Positions 47,804 to 58,584 of a stretch of DNA of 64,000 bases are shown here, piece after piece. Below the pieces are notes generated by a model, which saw only the letters and a program-made list of their open reading frames with translations, was not told where the DNA came from and ran no database searches. The stretch comes from Jaenimonas drosophilae (Eukaryota > Euglenozoa > Kinetoplastea > Trypanosomatida > Trypanosomatidae). The translations under genes were made by a program, and so were the position numbers. Location: assembly GCA_030849065.1 (NCBI GenBank), contig JASAON010001579.1, positions 1 through 64,000 of the forward strand. Reading direction: 5' to 3'. Every line of letters starts with the position of its first letter. The first letter of the stretch is position 1.

Positions 47804-49846
47804 CTACTCGCCACCGCGAAGCAGGTGATCGACGCTCTTCATGAGCCTCTTTGACGTCGACTTGGAAAACTCACCTTGGCTGATGTACACGTGGAACAGC
47901 TCCCAGGCCAAATCAGCAGTTGCTGCGGGATCCACAATTGGGCACTTGCGCAACAAGTCTGCGTACAAGGATTGTGCCTCCATGCGCAGTGAATAGCGTT
48001 CCATCTCATTGAGCTTTGTCGACGACTTCAACGGTTGAACTAATTTCTCCATGATTGCAGCGCAATGAGTTCGGTAGAATTCGCACATATGGGGAATGAC
48101 GTGAGGGCGGGGCTCGGCTGGAGGGGCGATGAGCACCTGATGGATCCGTGGAGACCACCGCCTAGATCGAGACAAATGAACTAGGCCATTCACCCGGAGA
48201 TCTTCCTCCATCCACTCCACCATGAGGTGCTCCTCATGGCGAAACAGCTTGATAATGGCGTTGAACTGGTCATCGGTGCACGATGAGTCACCCATGAAGA
48301 GAGGGTGTCCCGAATACCGCTCTACACTAAATGTGCTACCTCGTGGTCGAGATTGGAGTTGGCTATCATGCCGAAGCAGTACCCGCTTGTAGGTGGATGC
48401 CGGTATATGCAGGTTGGCCACAACCAGCCTGACATGACGCTCTTGACACTCTGGCAGATGTAAAGGATTAGAAGCTCCTTGGAGCGTGTCGCTCAGAAAA
48501 TTGCTGGTAGTGGTGGTGGGTTCTGGACTGGCTGACATGGCAGAGAAGGCCAACTTTGCTTGCTCAGGCGGCGTTGATGTCTGTGAGTTCAATGAATCTG
48601 AGGGATAAATGGTGGCGAATGGCATCACGTCATTAGATGCCTGGTCCTGCTGGCGAGTCGCCGAGCGCTCCTGGGCAATAGATGACCATGCAACACCGTC
48701 AACTGACGATCGTGCGGAAGGTGCGCAGAGATGTCGCTGGGTTCGAAGTTCCATCTTTCGGAGGTATGCCGCCGCCGCAAGAAGGAGGTACTCACCCTGG
48801 AAAAAGCGATCCATTCGCCGGCTACTTTTCAGCTCCAGAAGGTCAACCATATTCATCCCAAAGCGAACCACTCCCACCTCAGACAGATTGTTATCCACAA
48901 ATAACACCGCATCCCAGTGACCGGTTGAGGCAAGTGACCACACGATATCCATCTTTCGCAACTCTCGTCCAGAGAGGGAGGCGGTTTGACTCGAGGGCAG
49001 TACGAGGTTATTGAGAGATGCAAGGGAAATGCCCCACATCTTGGGTCTCAGAATGAGCCACCGCACCTGCCCATCCTCTTGCTCCAACGCATCCATCGCA
49101 GCACTCGGGTCCACACGATGATGCAGCATGTGGGCCTCCTCCTGTGTCTCTGGCCCACATCGGATATTGCTCAATCGAACGATCACAGTACCCTTTTCGA
49201 GCTGACAAGGATCCGCGACCTGGCCCTCCCTCACCTCCGCATTACTGCAGCCGAGAACACCACCAAAGGGAAAGCACCCGGGAGATGTGGAGGAGTGATG
49301 GTGCCTGTCCCTCGCAAAAAAGCGCCGCAGAAAGTTTAGCCGCCCACTCTCCTTCTCAAAGACATCATCAATACTTCCCTGGGACAGCAGAAGATGGCGC
49401 GTGTTAGGAGGACATGATTTAAACAGAGCCAACATCTCTGACTCAGGAAAGACTAAGTTTTGTCGAAGGCCCCCATTGCCAGAAGCAACAAGGGTGTCGT
49501 CCACATCCCACACGCAGAGCAGACGTGGATGTGCAGCAGCACTGGGCGAGTTGCTCATAGGAATGTTTATCGAATTAAGTGTGATGTGTGACTGCGTTTC
49601 CTGCATCCGCTGTCCCATGCTTCCACTTGGAGCGACCGCACTTCCCTGGGAGGACGCATCCATGTACAATGTAGGCTCTGTACTAAACACAGACGTGCTG
49701 CCACCCTGCTCCTCATGTGAGCGGACAGGCTGCTGTAGGTGCAAACGATGAACCACCTCCTCAATGTCCTTCACGCCGCGGGTAACCACAAAAGATGGAT
49801 GAATCGATACTGGATACGCGCGTCCATGTTGCTTCTCGGAGGTCAT
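47804..49846 (-). CDS. HAD-like protein with N- and C-terminal extensions
   Basis: It has 680 residues from an ATG. After a Ser/Gln-rich N-terminus, LLCVWDVDDTLVASGNGG (residues 109-126) gives the HAD nucleophile motif DVDDT at 114-118. Motif II may be LLLSQGS near 152, and the acidic motif IV may be VLFVDNN near 318. This would suit an aspartate-dependent phosphatase or a pseudo-enzyme. A second ordered part, about residues 480-600, has VRLVVANLHIPASTYKRVLLRH and a helix around FNAIIKLFRHEEHLMVEWMEE. The C-terminal 70 residues are helical. No substrate can be named. Confidence 0.65.
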   Translation of the reverse strand: MTSEKQHGRAYPVSIHPSFVVTRGVKDIEEVVHRLHLQQPVRSHEEQGGSTSVFSTEPTLYMDASSQGSAVAPSGSMGQRMQETQSHITLNSINIPMSNSPSAAAHPRLLCVWDVDDTLVASGNGGLRQNLVFPESEMLALFKSCPPNTRHLLLSQGSIDDVFEKESGRLNFLRRFFARDRHHHSSTSPGCFPFGGVLGCSNAEVREGQVADPCQLEKGTVIVRLSNIRCGPETQEEAHMLHHRVDPSAAMDALEQEDGQVRWLILRPKMWGISLASLNNLVLPSSQTASLSGRELRKMDIVWSLASTGHWDAVLFVDNNLSEVGVVRFGMNMVDLLELKSSRRMDRFFQGEYLLLAAAAYLRKMELRTQRHLCAPSARSSVDGVAWSSIAQERSATRQQDQASNDVMPFATIYPSDSLNSQTSTPPEQAKLAFSAMSASPEPTTTTSNFLSDTLQGASNPLHLPECQERHVRLVVANLHIPASTYKRVLLRHDSQLQSRPRGSTFSVERYSGHPLFMGDSSCTDDQFNAIIKLFRHEEHLMVEWMEEDLRVNGLVHLSRSRRWSPRIHQVLIAPPAEPRPHVIPHMCEFYRTHCAAIMEKLVQPLKSSTKLNEMERYSLRMEAQSLYADLLRKCPIVDPAATADLAWELFHVYISQGEFSKSTSKRLMKSVDHLLRGGE

Positions 49847-50531
49847 TCAATTGCGATTCACACACAGAACGATAGTTGATTGATTGGCGGAGAAACTGCA
49901 ACAAGTTCTCGAGCGCACAGGTACCACTCAGTGAAGGAGAAGAAAAACTAACGTCACGATGAAAAGCTCTGTTCACTGCAGCCGAAAATCCATCCAGCAA
50001 CACAACACACCTAGTGTGCTCCCCCCGCCACAGAACCGCCACACACGTGTGTTGAGAATCCTCTGGGACAACTGCGGCGATCAAGCAACTTCAGCAAACG
50101 GAATAATGGCTAGACTTCGTGCGAGGGCCATATAACCAAAGGGATGGTCCTGTTGTTCTGGTACTAACCAAAGTGATGCCTGAGCGAGGTTTGCCCCAAG
50201 CAAGTCACAACCGAGAATGCACTTCAGCTATAGAATGAAAACTGTGATATGAGGCAACCGAGGAAATCTCTGCCTGAAGGTCTGAGAGATCAGCTCACCA
50301 AAGCACCTTTACCAGAAAACAGCTAACAAAAAAGATACAGCAAAGAACCAGATGGATGATTGTGGCGAAACGGGCAGAGATTGATGATGTTCCATCAAAA
50401 GTGAGAATTGGACGACGAGTCAACACGACGAATGGGCTTTGTTCGCCTGCAATGCGTTGTTCGATGCAAACGTACCACCAGTAGTCACGCACCTGCTCAA
50501 TTCCCATACTCGTTTGTCACACCCTCCATGC
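49847..50531. other. Intergenic region, no gene seen
   Basis: About 685 bp. A 107-codon minus frame (49761-50084) begins at TTG and overlaps the HAD gene's 5' end in another frame; it is not accepted. No repeats stand out. Confidence 0.5.
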
Positions 50532-52460
50532 TCAGAACTTCTCCAGGAAAGTGTCTAGAGCACGCTGCTCAATCTCGGAGCCGGAGATACTCTGGTACAT
50601 CAGCATGATAACCCAGATGACAAAGCTGACGCAGGTGAGGGCATATGTAATCTCCACTGGGATTGTCCATCGCTGCAGCGAGAGGGCCCGACACCCCTCC
50701 CCACGAGGGTCAGTGTTGTAGAAAATGAGGAAAAACATCTCCAGGATAATGCAAGGAAGGCAGAACAGGCCCATCCAGCGCGATACCGGCTTGGAGGCGT
50801 AGAGTAGGAACAACACCACCATGAGGAGAGACAGGATGGCGACGGTGAGAAAAACAACGAGCAGGCTCGCTGCTACTCGCCGGCAGGAGCTTCCATCAAC
50901 GAGCAGAATGAAGGTCATGGCCACGCACGCCACCGAAAAGTTCATGGTGAAGAACACACAGCACTGCATTGCAGCGCGGATGGGCATCACACGCTTCCCA
51001 GCGCGCGGATTGAGCACACCTCTGCGGCGTGCGGCGAGTACAGCGAATCCAAACAGATCGCTGGAGAAAGTAAATAGGACGACACGTATCTGAGCTAACG
51101 AGGCAAGGTAAAACACAACGAGGCCACTCATGCACAACGCCCAAAGCCAGTGATTTCGTGCGCCATCGGAAGAGTCATGGATTGTGTACAGATAGCACTG
51201 AAGGATTGTTTGTGGGAGGACAAAAAAGAACCCGTGAATCCGTTGCTGCGTAGCTATTCCATTGCGTAGGTCCCATCGAATGATGAAGAAGGGCCGTCGA
51301 TCTTCAAGGAGTTCGTAGCGCATCGAAGTGACAAGCAGAACGAGTTCATACACTGGAATAAAGGGAAGCACTTTCAAGTGATTATCCGGATAGGGCCAAA
51401 GAACATCTTCATATGTTCGGATCTTATGCTGCTCCGCCATCACAGTACACACAAGACCTAGAACATAGCCCCCAACAGCGCATAAGATGGTCCAGTATCC
51501 ATATACACGCGAGCCGTCAGAATCTAGCCACAAAATAGTAATCCACACGACTGTAATGAGGAAAACCACAAAAGCGACAATTCCCAGCCACGCTCCGCTA
51601 AACGTCCCAGCACTCAGAAGGCGCAGAATGCAGTAGGTCACACTGCCGTTGTTGACTTCAATATTTCCAAGAATATGGGGGCAATCGTAGATGATCTTGA
51701 CAATTTCACACCCAGACTGTCGCATCAGAACCAACTGCGGTTCAGTAATTCGAGCACTTCGAACTTGACACAGGCAACGCAAGTAGTCTCCATCACAGGC
51801 ATCAACGACGTCATCCATCCATGGGTCTCCAGATAGAACACGACTCAGTTCATCCTGTACCACTTGTTGAACCGTTACATCTTCCAGATCCACTACTCCA
51901 GAATTCAAGAAAGCTTCAATCAGTTTTGGGTAGCCCACCGCAGCACACATCACGTCACCGTTGACGCGACAGGCACCAGATTGCAGAGTGGCCAAAACAA
52001 TGTTGTAGTATAGATCCATGGGAGTGCGTTGATATTGAAGCACAGCCTCACGAAGGTCGACCTCTACACTAAACTGATCTCTCTCAGCGTCTCCAAACGA
52101 CGCTCCAGGAGAAGGTGCTGTAGCTCCATCTCCTCCTGACTGGCCGCTGGATAGGCTAGAGCCGTCCACTCTCGGGCCCAACGCGCCATAGTCAAAGATC
52201 CCACCCTCTTCACTGGAGGTCGCTGCCGTCCCTCTTGTTTCGTCTTCAGCAATGGGCTCATGCGGGTCAGTTGCGGCGGATGTCAAGTAGGTCGCCGCGC
52301 GGCCCATGAACCTCGAGAACCAGTTCGCTTCCTCCGTCCGATTTCCTGGGCGTCGCTCAGCAGTGGTGCTTGCCCCATCGGGGATGACCTCAAAGTCGGC
52401 GGTGTGCGCATGGTCATCATCCGAGCTATCGGCAAAATTTAGCTGTAGACGCTGACGCAT
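50532..52460 (-). CDS. Polytopic membrane protein, possibly XK-related
   Basis: It has 642 residues from the ATG at 52458-52460; the longer frame starts at TTG. Residues 1-260 are soluble and acidic or Ser/Gly-rich with a short ordered part (about 140-250, Cys-containing). Residues about 280-630 contain about eight hydrophobic segments. The block from VLPFIPVYELVLLVTSMRY to GFFFVLPQTILQCYLY resembles, in order and spacing, the cytosolic helix and SPQLVLQLY helix of XK-related lipid scramblases. That is a topological likeness only. The alternative is a kinetoplastid-specific transporter or channel. Confidence 0.6.
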   Translation of the reverse strand: MRQRLQLNFADSSDDDHAHTADFEVIPDGASTTAERRPGNRTEEANWFSRFMGRAATYLTSAATDPHEPIAEDETRGTAATSSEEGGIFDYGALGPRVDGSSLSSGQSGGDGATAPSPGASFGDAERDQFSVEVDLREAVLQYQRTPMDLYYNIVLATLQSGACRVNGDVMCAAVGYPKLIEAFLNSGVVDLEDVTVQQVVQDELSRVLSGDPWMDDVVDACDGDYLRCLCQVRSARITEPQLVLMRQSGCEIVKIIYDCPHILGNIEVNNGSVTYCILRLLSAGTFSGAWLGIVAFVVFLITVVWITILWLDSDGSRVYGYWTILCAVGGYVLGLVCTVMAEQHKIRTYEDVLWPYPDNHLKVLPFIPVYELVLLVTSMRYELLEDRRPFFIIRWDLRNGIATQQRIHGFFFVLPQTILQCYLYTIHDSSDGARNHWLWALCMSGLVVFYLASLAQIRVVLFTFSSDLFGFAVLAARRRGVLNPRAGKRVMPIRAAMQCCVFFTMNFSVACVAMTFILLVDGSSCRRVAASLLVVFLTVAILSLLMVVLFLLYASKPVSRWMGLFCLPCIILEMFFLIFYNTDPRGEGCRALSLQRWTIPVEITYALTCVSFVIWVIMLMYQSISGSEIEQRALDTFLEKF

Positions 52461-52814
52461 GAAAAGGAAACTCAACCCTCGAGCGTAAAGGTAACAATAC
52501 TCTATGAAAGGACACCCTTCTTTGGCTCAAGTCTCAAGTCCTCAGTGTCGATTTGAGCGTTCAAAGAGGGTTGAGTATGTTTTCGGGTCAAGCATCCGTG
52601 TGCACAGTCAAAGCTCGCGATCTCTAGCAAGTGATCGTTTCTCTCAATGGCTGGGCTTGTGGAAAGCAATCAGTTGCCTTTCTCACACTGCTACATTCAC
52701 GTTCAGGAATAGACGGAGGGAGAGAGAGGGGGGGTGACAATCACACAGTGAGGGGGTTCAATACGCCAAGGATCAGCACGTAATCCAGAAAAAAACTATT
52801 TGAGAGCTCCAGGA
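52461..52814. other. Intergenic region, no gene seen
   Basis: About 350 bp with a G-rich run (52729-52736) and an A run (52789-52795). No coding frame of interest. Confidence 0.5.
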
Positions 52815-53666
52815 TTAAAGCTCACTGGACATTTGAAGGAGTCGGTTCCGCAGTACCTCCAACTGCCCTCGTTGTGCTGCATCAGGAACCATCATAAGCT
52901 CTTCATCGGTCATACTAAGAACCCGCTCCACATCCTCCTCGCTCATATTTTGGATGAGTTGTAGAACTTCCTCGCGTTGTTGAGCCTCGGAGGCCGCTCC
53001 AGTTCCAGTACGGGATGACGCGTCATCTTCGGTCGCTGCTTGATGACGGCTCTCATACGCTTCCGGTGGAAGCTGCCCCTGGGGAAGGCGACCAGCATGC
53101 TGTAGAATCATCACAACAGCACAGCAAAGTGCTGGATTGGACTCCAGCAAGGCTCGAGCGTCCTGTGAGCGCTCAAGCGCCAAGACCCGAAGCTGCTCCA
53201 CAGCCTCGTATGCATCCTCAGTTGCTATTCCCCGCAACGCATCAATAATGAGGGAATCCTCTCTGCCCAATAGTGGATCTGAGAATGTACGAGGGAAGGC
53301 CATCAGCTCTCGGCCGTACTTGTCCGTCGTTGGATACGCCGCCGCACCGTTCGGGGACCCAAACGGCAGCCCATCACGCCGGCGTTTTTTCCCTCCATTT
53401 CGCGAGTTACTGTTTGCTAAGGACACTCGCATTTCGCGATCCCCGAAGCGGGTACCATTCAATCGACTAATAGCCACCTCAGCGGTTTGGTCATCCATGT
53501 AGTCCGCGATGCCATAGCGAAAATTCTTTCCCGCAGTGGGGCCAAACAGACGAAAATCGGTGGTGTGGCCAATGCTATCGAAATGTTTGCGGAGCTCTGC
53601 CTTCTCAATGTGCAAAGGAATGCCACTGAAAAAAACGCTGGCATTCTGCGGTCGACGATACTGCAT
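52815..53666 (-). CDS. CstF64-like cleavage stimulation factor subunit
   Basis: It has 283 residues from an ATG. An RRM occupies residues 9-85 with RNP2 VFFSGIPL (11-18) and RNP1 NFRYGIADY (48-56). The hinge domain spans about 135-195 (IIDALRGIATEDAYEAVEQLRVLALERSQDARALLESNPALCCAVVMILQ), which in CstF64/Rna15 contacts CstF77 and symplekin. The C-terminal three-helix domain spans 228-283 (QREEVLQLIQNMSEEDVERVLSMTDEELMMV). The Pro/Gly-rich repeats of animal CstF64 are absent. The family binds the downstream element and acts in 3'-end cleavage. In kinetoplastids that step is coupled to trans-splicing of the next gene. Confidence 0.9.
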   Translation of the reverse strand: MQYRRPQNASVFFSGIPLHIEKAELRKHFDSIGHTTDFRLFGPTAGKNFRYGIADYMDDQTAEVAISRLNGTRFGDREMRVSLANSNSRNGGKKRRRDGLPFGSPNGAAAYPTTDKYGRELMAFPRTFSDPLLGREDSLIIDALRGIATEDAYEAVEQLRVLALERSQDARALLESNPALCCAVVMILQHAGRLPQGQLPPEAYESRHQAATEDDASSRTGTGAASEAQQREEVLQLIQNMSEEDVERVLSMTDEELMMVPDAAQRGQLEVLRNRLLQMSSEL

Positions 53667-54107
53667 GTGGACTAACTAAAGAGGGCCCAGCCAAGCCACT
53701 CCGGTTTGTCACGGGAACACAAAGGCAGGTGAATGGAGTTCGTCCGTACGTATGACCAACCGCCACAGAAAATACTCACTGTTGAGTACTTCTTCACTAG
53801 AAACCCCTAGCAGAGAAACCCCTGAGGTACCAAGCGGCTATTGACAAGAGTAAATAAGAAAGGGAGTGAAGCTGCCACTAGCCACAGGTGTGACTTTCAC
53901 CAAGGAAAAAAAAAAGTGGATTGTAAAGGACAGCATGCCCTCCAGTACCGTTCGATCGAGGTGAAGTTATGTGAACGTCAACCTGAAGGCAGTCCCTCCT
54001 CGCTCTCTTTTGCGCAGAGGTACAGCAACATTGTCCACTATGGTGTGAGTCAGTGAGGTTTCGGAACACGCATGTCATCGGATGCTTTTAAGTACCCTAA
54101 GTACCTA
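53667..54107. other. Intergenic region, no gene seen
   Basis: About 440 bp with an A run at 53905-53914 and no coding frame on the minus strand with an acceptor context. Plus-strand frames are short. Confidence 0.5.
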
Positions 54108-54509
54108 TCACCATGACTCATCGTCTGCATCTTCACGGGCGTCCTCGAAGTAGTGTAGTGCATGATACCACCGGGCGGAATGATAAGCCATGTAGCCCCC
54201 ACCAATAGTGTAGTGAATCATTGGTGAAAACATGCGTCCGGTGTACAGAGCCTTGAGGGGAAGAGCAGCCGTGAAGGCAGCACTTCCAAGGAGTCCGAGC
54301 TTAGCACCAAATATTGGGTCCTGCAAGCGCGCTGAGACGCCAGTTGAACAACCCAATATCAGAAAGAGAAACATGTTTGTAAACATGTTTGTTGAGCGAA
54401 AAACACCCCGCTCAACAGTGTTGAACAGACATGAAAGCACGCAGATACCAATTAGTGGAGTATTAGCTGCATAGGGGTCCAGCATATCCCGACTAGAACC
54501 TGATCCCAT
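54108..54509 (-). CDS. TMEM14-like small membrane protein
   Basis: It has 133 residues from the ATG at 54507-54509; the longer frame starts at TTG. Four hydrophobic segments lie near residues 20-35, 42-60, 70-90 and 96-115. The third and fourth contain the Gly-rich turns GAKLGLLGSAAFTAALPL and SPMIHYTIGGGYMAYHSARWY, which resemble the YxxxxxxMPAGxxAGxS end of TMEM14/UPF0136. The tail is acidic. Animal TMEM14 proteins sit in mitochondrial or ER membranes; TMEM14C carries porphyrin precursors. The function here is inferred at family level only. Confidence 0.6.
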   Translation of the reverse strand: MGSGSSRDMLDPYAANTPLIGICVLSCLFNTVERGVFRSTNMFTNMFLFLILGCSTGVSARLQDPIFGAKLGLLGSAAFTAALPLKALYTGRMFSPMIHYTIGGGYMAYHSARWYHALHYFEDAREDADDESW

Positions 54510-55350
54510 TGCCGTTAATGCTTTTGAGGACAACGACGACAACAGTAGCCCTAAGATTCCAAACCTGCTGGAAGCGGCTGGTCAACACACGGAACTGACA
54601 ACTATTCACTCTCTCCCGGTAATCCACCCAACTGTATCCGAAGTGTCAGTCACAGTGGTAGCAACTACTACGTGAATTTCTAATGGATCAAGCGCCTTAA
54701 CCATAAGCATAAGTGGGTAAAGAACGACAACATTTTGGCTGGCATGCATTTCACCCAGGTGCACTGATTCATGATGTCTCCAATCGGAGTAAAGAATGCC
54801 CATTGTCTCAGGCTTACCGAAAAACAGTTACTTGTCGTTACATATTCCTCATTTACCGCCTCACACGCTATCTGCTGTGGAAACTGGACTTTTTCGGGGT
54901 TAAGATGGGCAATGCGCTGATATCAGTGAGTTGGGAACCACTTGTCACCACGCACCATTCCCCAGCACTTACCTCAACATGGCACACGACATTGAAAGTA
55001 GTCGAACCACAGTGGGCATTGAGAGTAACAGGAATACAAAAATCAAGGGCACACATGCCCAACACAGAGGGAGTTCTTCCTGATTGCTGAATCTTGACGC
55101 ATCTCCCAATAAAAAAAAGACTTTCAATGATGAAGCATCATGGCGCTGTGTGAACGTGGCAGTCGCCTTGTTCTCGCTTCCTAGCACCAATGCATCCATC
55201 CCCTACCCACTTACTCGTTCATCATTATAGCTCTACCAGGACATATTGAAAGGAAGGACGGGTAAATTGATTGCATTCTGCGGCGGGGATAATACTGCAT
55301 CTTCGTCTTCCACACGGGGAAGGAGAGCGAATCCCTGTCAGGGCAAGAAG
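54510..55350. other. Intergenic region, no gene seen
   Basis: About 840 bp. Short minus frames (54606-54803, 54969-55199) lack acceptor context. An A run lies at 55110-55117. No repeats or RNA genes seen. Confidence 0.5.
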
Positions 55351-58300
55351 CTACATGGATGCCAGCTGACTCTTGGCTTCGTCTGACAGGCACGTAGCTG
55401 AGCGAAGGGCCTGCAGAATACTCTGGGCAGCGTTGGGCACGGCCTGCAGGACAGGATGATGTCCCGTAACCCACGCCAAGACGCGGTCGTGGACCCGGGT
55501 GGCCTCTACCTCATCATCCTTTGCTGGAAGATGGGCAATGATGGTGGTGAGCATCTGTGGTGCTGCAGCCTGCAGGATTGTGCTGTAAAACTGAAGCATG
55601 CTCACGTATACACTCAGGGCATTACAGGTGCAGTGCTCGTACTCGGCATTTCGGCATTCGGCTGCGGCGAAGTAGGCGGCGAGCATTGGCTGCGTTTGCG
55701 TCACGAAAGAAGTGGCTTCTGCGCTCGGAGCTGCAGACCCGCCGTTCTGTGCGAGGAACTGTACCAGGAGATTGATAAGGTAAAAATTGCTTTGTAGGAC
55801 ATCCGAGTCACGTCGAGTTTGGGCAAAGGCGATCGCACTAGAACAGATGACAGGCAACGACTCGGAAACCATTTGAGGAACATGTTCCACAAAGTCACAG
55901 AGAATCGTCAGACCACGGCACACATTGAAATCATCCTGTTCCGGCTGCAGCCACGATGACATCACCGGGAAGAAGTTCTTGATAAAGTGCTCAGCAAACA
56001 CCGCACCAGCTCGCTCCAGCAGCGTACCGATTAGCTCGCACGCGGAGCGGATGCTCTCCTGCAGCTCTTCATTCTCATCTTGCAGCTGATCAAGCTCATC
56101 CTCATCGTGCTCAGAGGCAATCTTCACAAGACACTCGACACGCTTTTCTGCCATAACCTTCAGCGTAGCGAGCAGTTTGTCACCGACAAGCGACACGTTA
56201 TCCGTCGTGATCACCGCAGGATAAGCACTCACGCAGCGTGAAACCACCTGCATCAGTGTCTCAGTAACATCAGTTTCATTTTCTTCCTCCAGGGCAGTCA
56301 TGAGTTTGGGAAGGGCCGTCATGGCGAGCTGCTGGCTCTCTGGGTAGTTTCCTTGGCCATAGGCCTCCATGATTTCGTTAAGAATGAGAGCACCGTTCTC
56401 ACGAATCGATGAGTTGGCCAAAAATGACAGGAGTTCCAATGCGGAGTTCGCAATATCCGTGAAGTATGGCGCGAGCGAAAGGCCCAGCTCTTGCATCATT
56501 GCGTTGACTACATTAGATGCCAGCTCCTTATCCTCGATTAGGCTAGTGTGGAACTTGGCCACCTTTTCACCCACACCTGGGATCACAAAACGGCATGTCT
56601 CCACTCCATCGGGCTGCTCTCCCTCGTCCTCGCCATCACCAACATCCGCATTTATAATTTCCGCATCGCAATCCAAGCTCATCATCGAAAGCAGTAGCGG
56701 CATAACTGGCTGCAGATAAGGGAGAACATCGTCCTTCATGCACTCAACCATACAGGTCCACCCGCGCAAAACATAACGGGAACGAGGGTCGTCGTTGCGC
56801 AATCCCTCTGCGCAGAGAGAACTCAAATACTGGCAAATATCCGCTGCATAAGGGGCAAATACGTCCTTTCCCACGCCGCATGCGAGCAATGTCACACACT
56901 CGATGGCTTTGCACTTCATGCTCATCACCTCAGGGGAATCAGGGACGGCGAGGACTTCCCGATACACCGGGATCAAGGCGTTGGTATACGGCGTAAGCAG
57001 CTCTTTGCAGGTGGAAGTGAGAGAAGACAGGACACCCAGAGCACTCTCTCGCACAAAAATGTGCTCAGTAGATCGTAGGAGCGCGACGCAATCCACGCAC
57101 ACGCGTTCGACGTAAGGGGCAAAGGTAGAGCCTACGTTTTCCTCATCTTCATCGTCCTCCAGGACGTTGTCGAAGAACGAATCCAAGCACAGGGCGGCGG
57201 AGGCAGCCACATGGGGAACAGGGTCACGAAGTGCCTCCACCGCTACAGGAACGATTTGGCTGTGGAACTTCATTTGCAGATCGGGCGCGAAGTCACTGCT
57301 CAGCTGTGCCAGGCAGTCCAAAGCGCTCGCTCGGACGTACTTAACCTCATCCTTTACAGAAGGAGCAACTGCTGGGATCAGCTGGTCGAGCATCTTCTGG
57401 AAGACAGCGGACATACCTTCGGCAACGTAGCAAATCAGCATCAGTGCAGCATTCCTGTGCTTCCAATCCGATGATGCAATATTTTGAGCGAAGAGTGCCT
57501 GTGCGCTTGTTTGAAGCTTTCGCCCACCAAGGGCAACGGCAACACGGTCAAGGCCGGCGCTACCAATTATATTGTCGGTAGTTTCCTCGAGCTCTCCTTC
57601 ATCTGCCTGACGAGCCGTGGTATCCCACTGATCCTCATAAGTGGGGTTAAGAGTGTACTGGAACAGCAACTCAAAGAAGGAAGTGGCAAAATCGGGTACC
57701 TTACGAACAGTCTTGGGTTCCGTTTCGCAGTACGTCAATAGAGTCTCAATTGCCATGTGCCTTGCCCCACTGTCCACGGAATGAGACGATGCTACCTGCA
57801 TCATTCCTGTCAGTAGCATTGTAGTATGCTCCTTAAATAGATCAGGGGTTGTAGAAAGGCCTTCGGCTGTAGAGGCCGTTAAAGCTTCAGCGGCTTCCCA
57901 ATCCTCCGCATTCAGACGCTCCTGAATTACGTTAAGCATCACCGGAATCAGTGGTGACAGCTTATCCATAAATCCGAGAGGAGCCAGGCGCATTACAGTC
58001 TCAAACGCAGAACGTTTAAGGTTCTTGGTGTCGCCTTCGGCCTGGAAGCAGTTATGCAAACCCGCTACCAGTGCGTCCGCATGAGTTGCATAGAAAGTCG
58101 AGAGCTTCACGGCAGTGGCAGAAATAATCTCGAAGCAGACAATCTTCAACTCGGGTGACGACTCCGCGGCTCCAATGATCTGAAAAATGTTGGTCCATAG
58201 GGCACCCCAGTCCTGCTTCATCTGAAACACCTTAACTGCCAAGGCGCTGACGCACAGAGCAGCGGATCCACGCTGTGGGCCATAGGCAGACGTTCCCAAA

Positions 58301-58584
58301 ATTTCCAGCACACGGCCCTTGATGGCTTCCTGGGTGTCAGCATCCGCCGACTCAAATGGTGAGGGGTCAAGATTGAAGAGTTTCCTCAGCAAAATAAGTC
58401 CAATGGTTGCGGTACCCGTCTGCTCAGGCGCGGTCAAGGTGGCACACACCTCCGCCAGCGCGTGCATCATCCAGGCACCCTGAGTCTCAACAAATGACTC
58501 ATAGTGAGCCTCAGCTGCCTTGCGGACTTCATTATCCGGCGATCGGAGAGAATCCAATAGCTGTAGAAGCTGGGCCTGTTCCAT
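55351..58584 (-). CDS. IPO5: Karyopherin beta of the importin-5 (KPNB3/RanBP5) type
   Basis: It has 1077 residues from an ATG, close to 1097 in human IPO5. It is built of HEAT repeats throughout. The N-terminus LLQLLDSLRSPDNEVRKAAEAHYES (residues 5-29) is the IPO5/Kap121 opening that binds Ran. Other typical segments are VAASAALCLDSFFDNVLEDDEDEE, the acidic EDEGEQPDG loop near 650, and NSSIRENGALILNEI. The protein imports ribosomal proteins and histones in a Ran-GTP dependent way. The likely acceptor AG is at 58649-58650 after a TTTCTCTC tract, giving a 64-nt leader; a closer AG lies one base before the ATG. Confidence 0.95.
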   Translation of the reverse strand: MEQAQLLQLLDSLRSPDNEVRKAAEAHYESFVETQGAWMMHALAEVCATLTAPEQTGTATIGLILLRKLFNLDPSPFESADADTQEAIKGRVLEILGTSAYGPQRGSAALCVSALAVKVFQMKQDWGALWTNIFQIIGAAESSPELKIVCFEIISATAVKLSTFYATHADALVAGLHNCFQAEGDTKNLKRSAFETVMRLAPLGFMDKLSPLIPVMLNVIQERLNAEDWEAAEALTASTAEGLSTTPDLFKEHTTMLLTGMMQVASSHSVDSGARHMAIETLLTYCETEPKTVRKVPDFATSFFELLFQYTLNPTYEDQWDTTARQADEGELEETTDNIIGSAGLDRVAVALGGRKLQTSAQALFAQNIASSDWKHRNAALMLICYVAEGMSAVFQKMLDQLIPAVAPSVKDEVKYVRASALDCLAQLSSDFAPDLQMKFHSQIVPVAVEALRDPVPHVAASAALCLDSFFDNVLEDDEDEENVGSTFAPYVERVCVDCVALLRSTEHIFVRESALGVLSSLTSTCKELLTPYTNALIPVYREVLAVPDSPEVMSMKCKAIECVTLLACGVGKDVFAPYAADICQYLSSLCAEGLRNDDPRSRYVLRGWTCMVECMKDDVLPYLQPVMPLLLSMMSLDCDAEIINADVGDGEDEGEQPDGVETCRFVIPGVGEKVAKFHTSLIEDKELASNVVNAMMQELGLSLAPYFTDIANSALELLSFLANSSIRENGALILNEIMEAYGQGNYPESQQLAMTALPKLMTALEEENETDVTETLMQVVSRCVSAYPAVITTDNVSLVGDKLLATLKVMAEKRVECLVKIASEHDEDELDQLQDENEELQESIRSACELIGTLLERAGAVFAEHFIKNFFPVMSSWLQPEQDDFNVCRGLTILCDFVEHVPQMVSESLPVICSSAIAFAQTRRDSDVLQSNFYLINLLVQFLAQNGGSAAPSAEATSFVTQTQPMLAAYFAAAECRNAEYEHCTCNALSVYVSMLQFYSTILQAAAPQMLTTIIAHLPAKDDEVEATRVHDRVLAWVTGHHPVLQAVPNAAQSILQALRSATCLSDEAKSQLASM

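Noticed and set aside
49761..50084. 107-codon minus frame overlapping the 5' end of the HAD-like gene
   Set aside because: It begins with TTG, overlaps a better gene in another frame and shows no domain.
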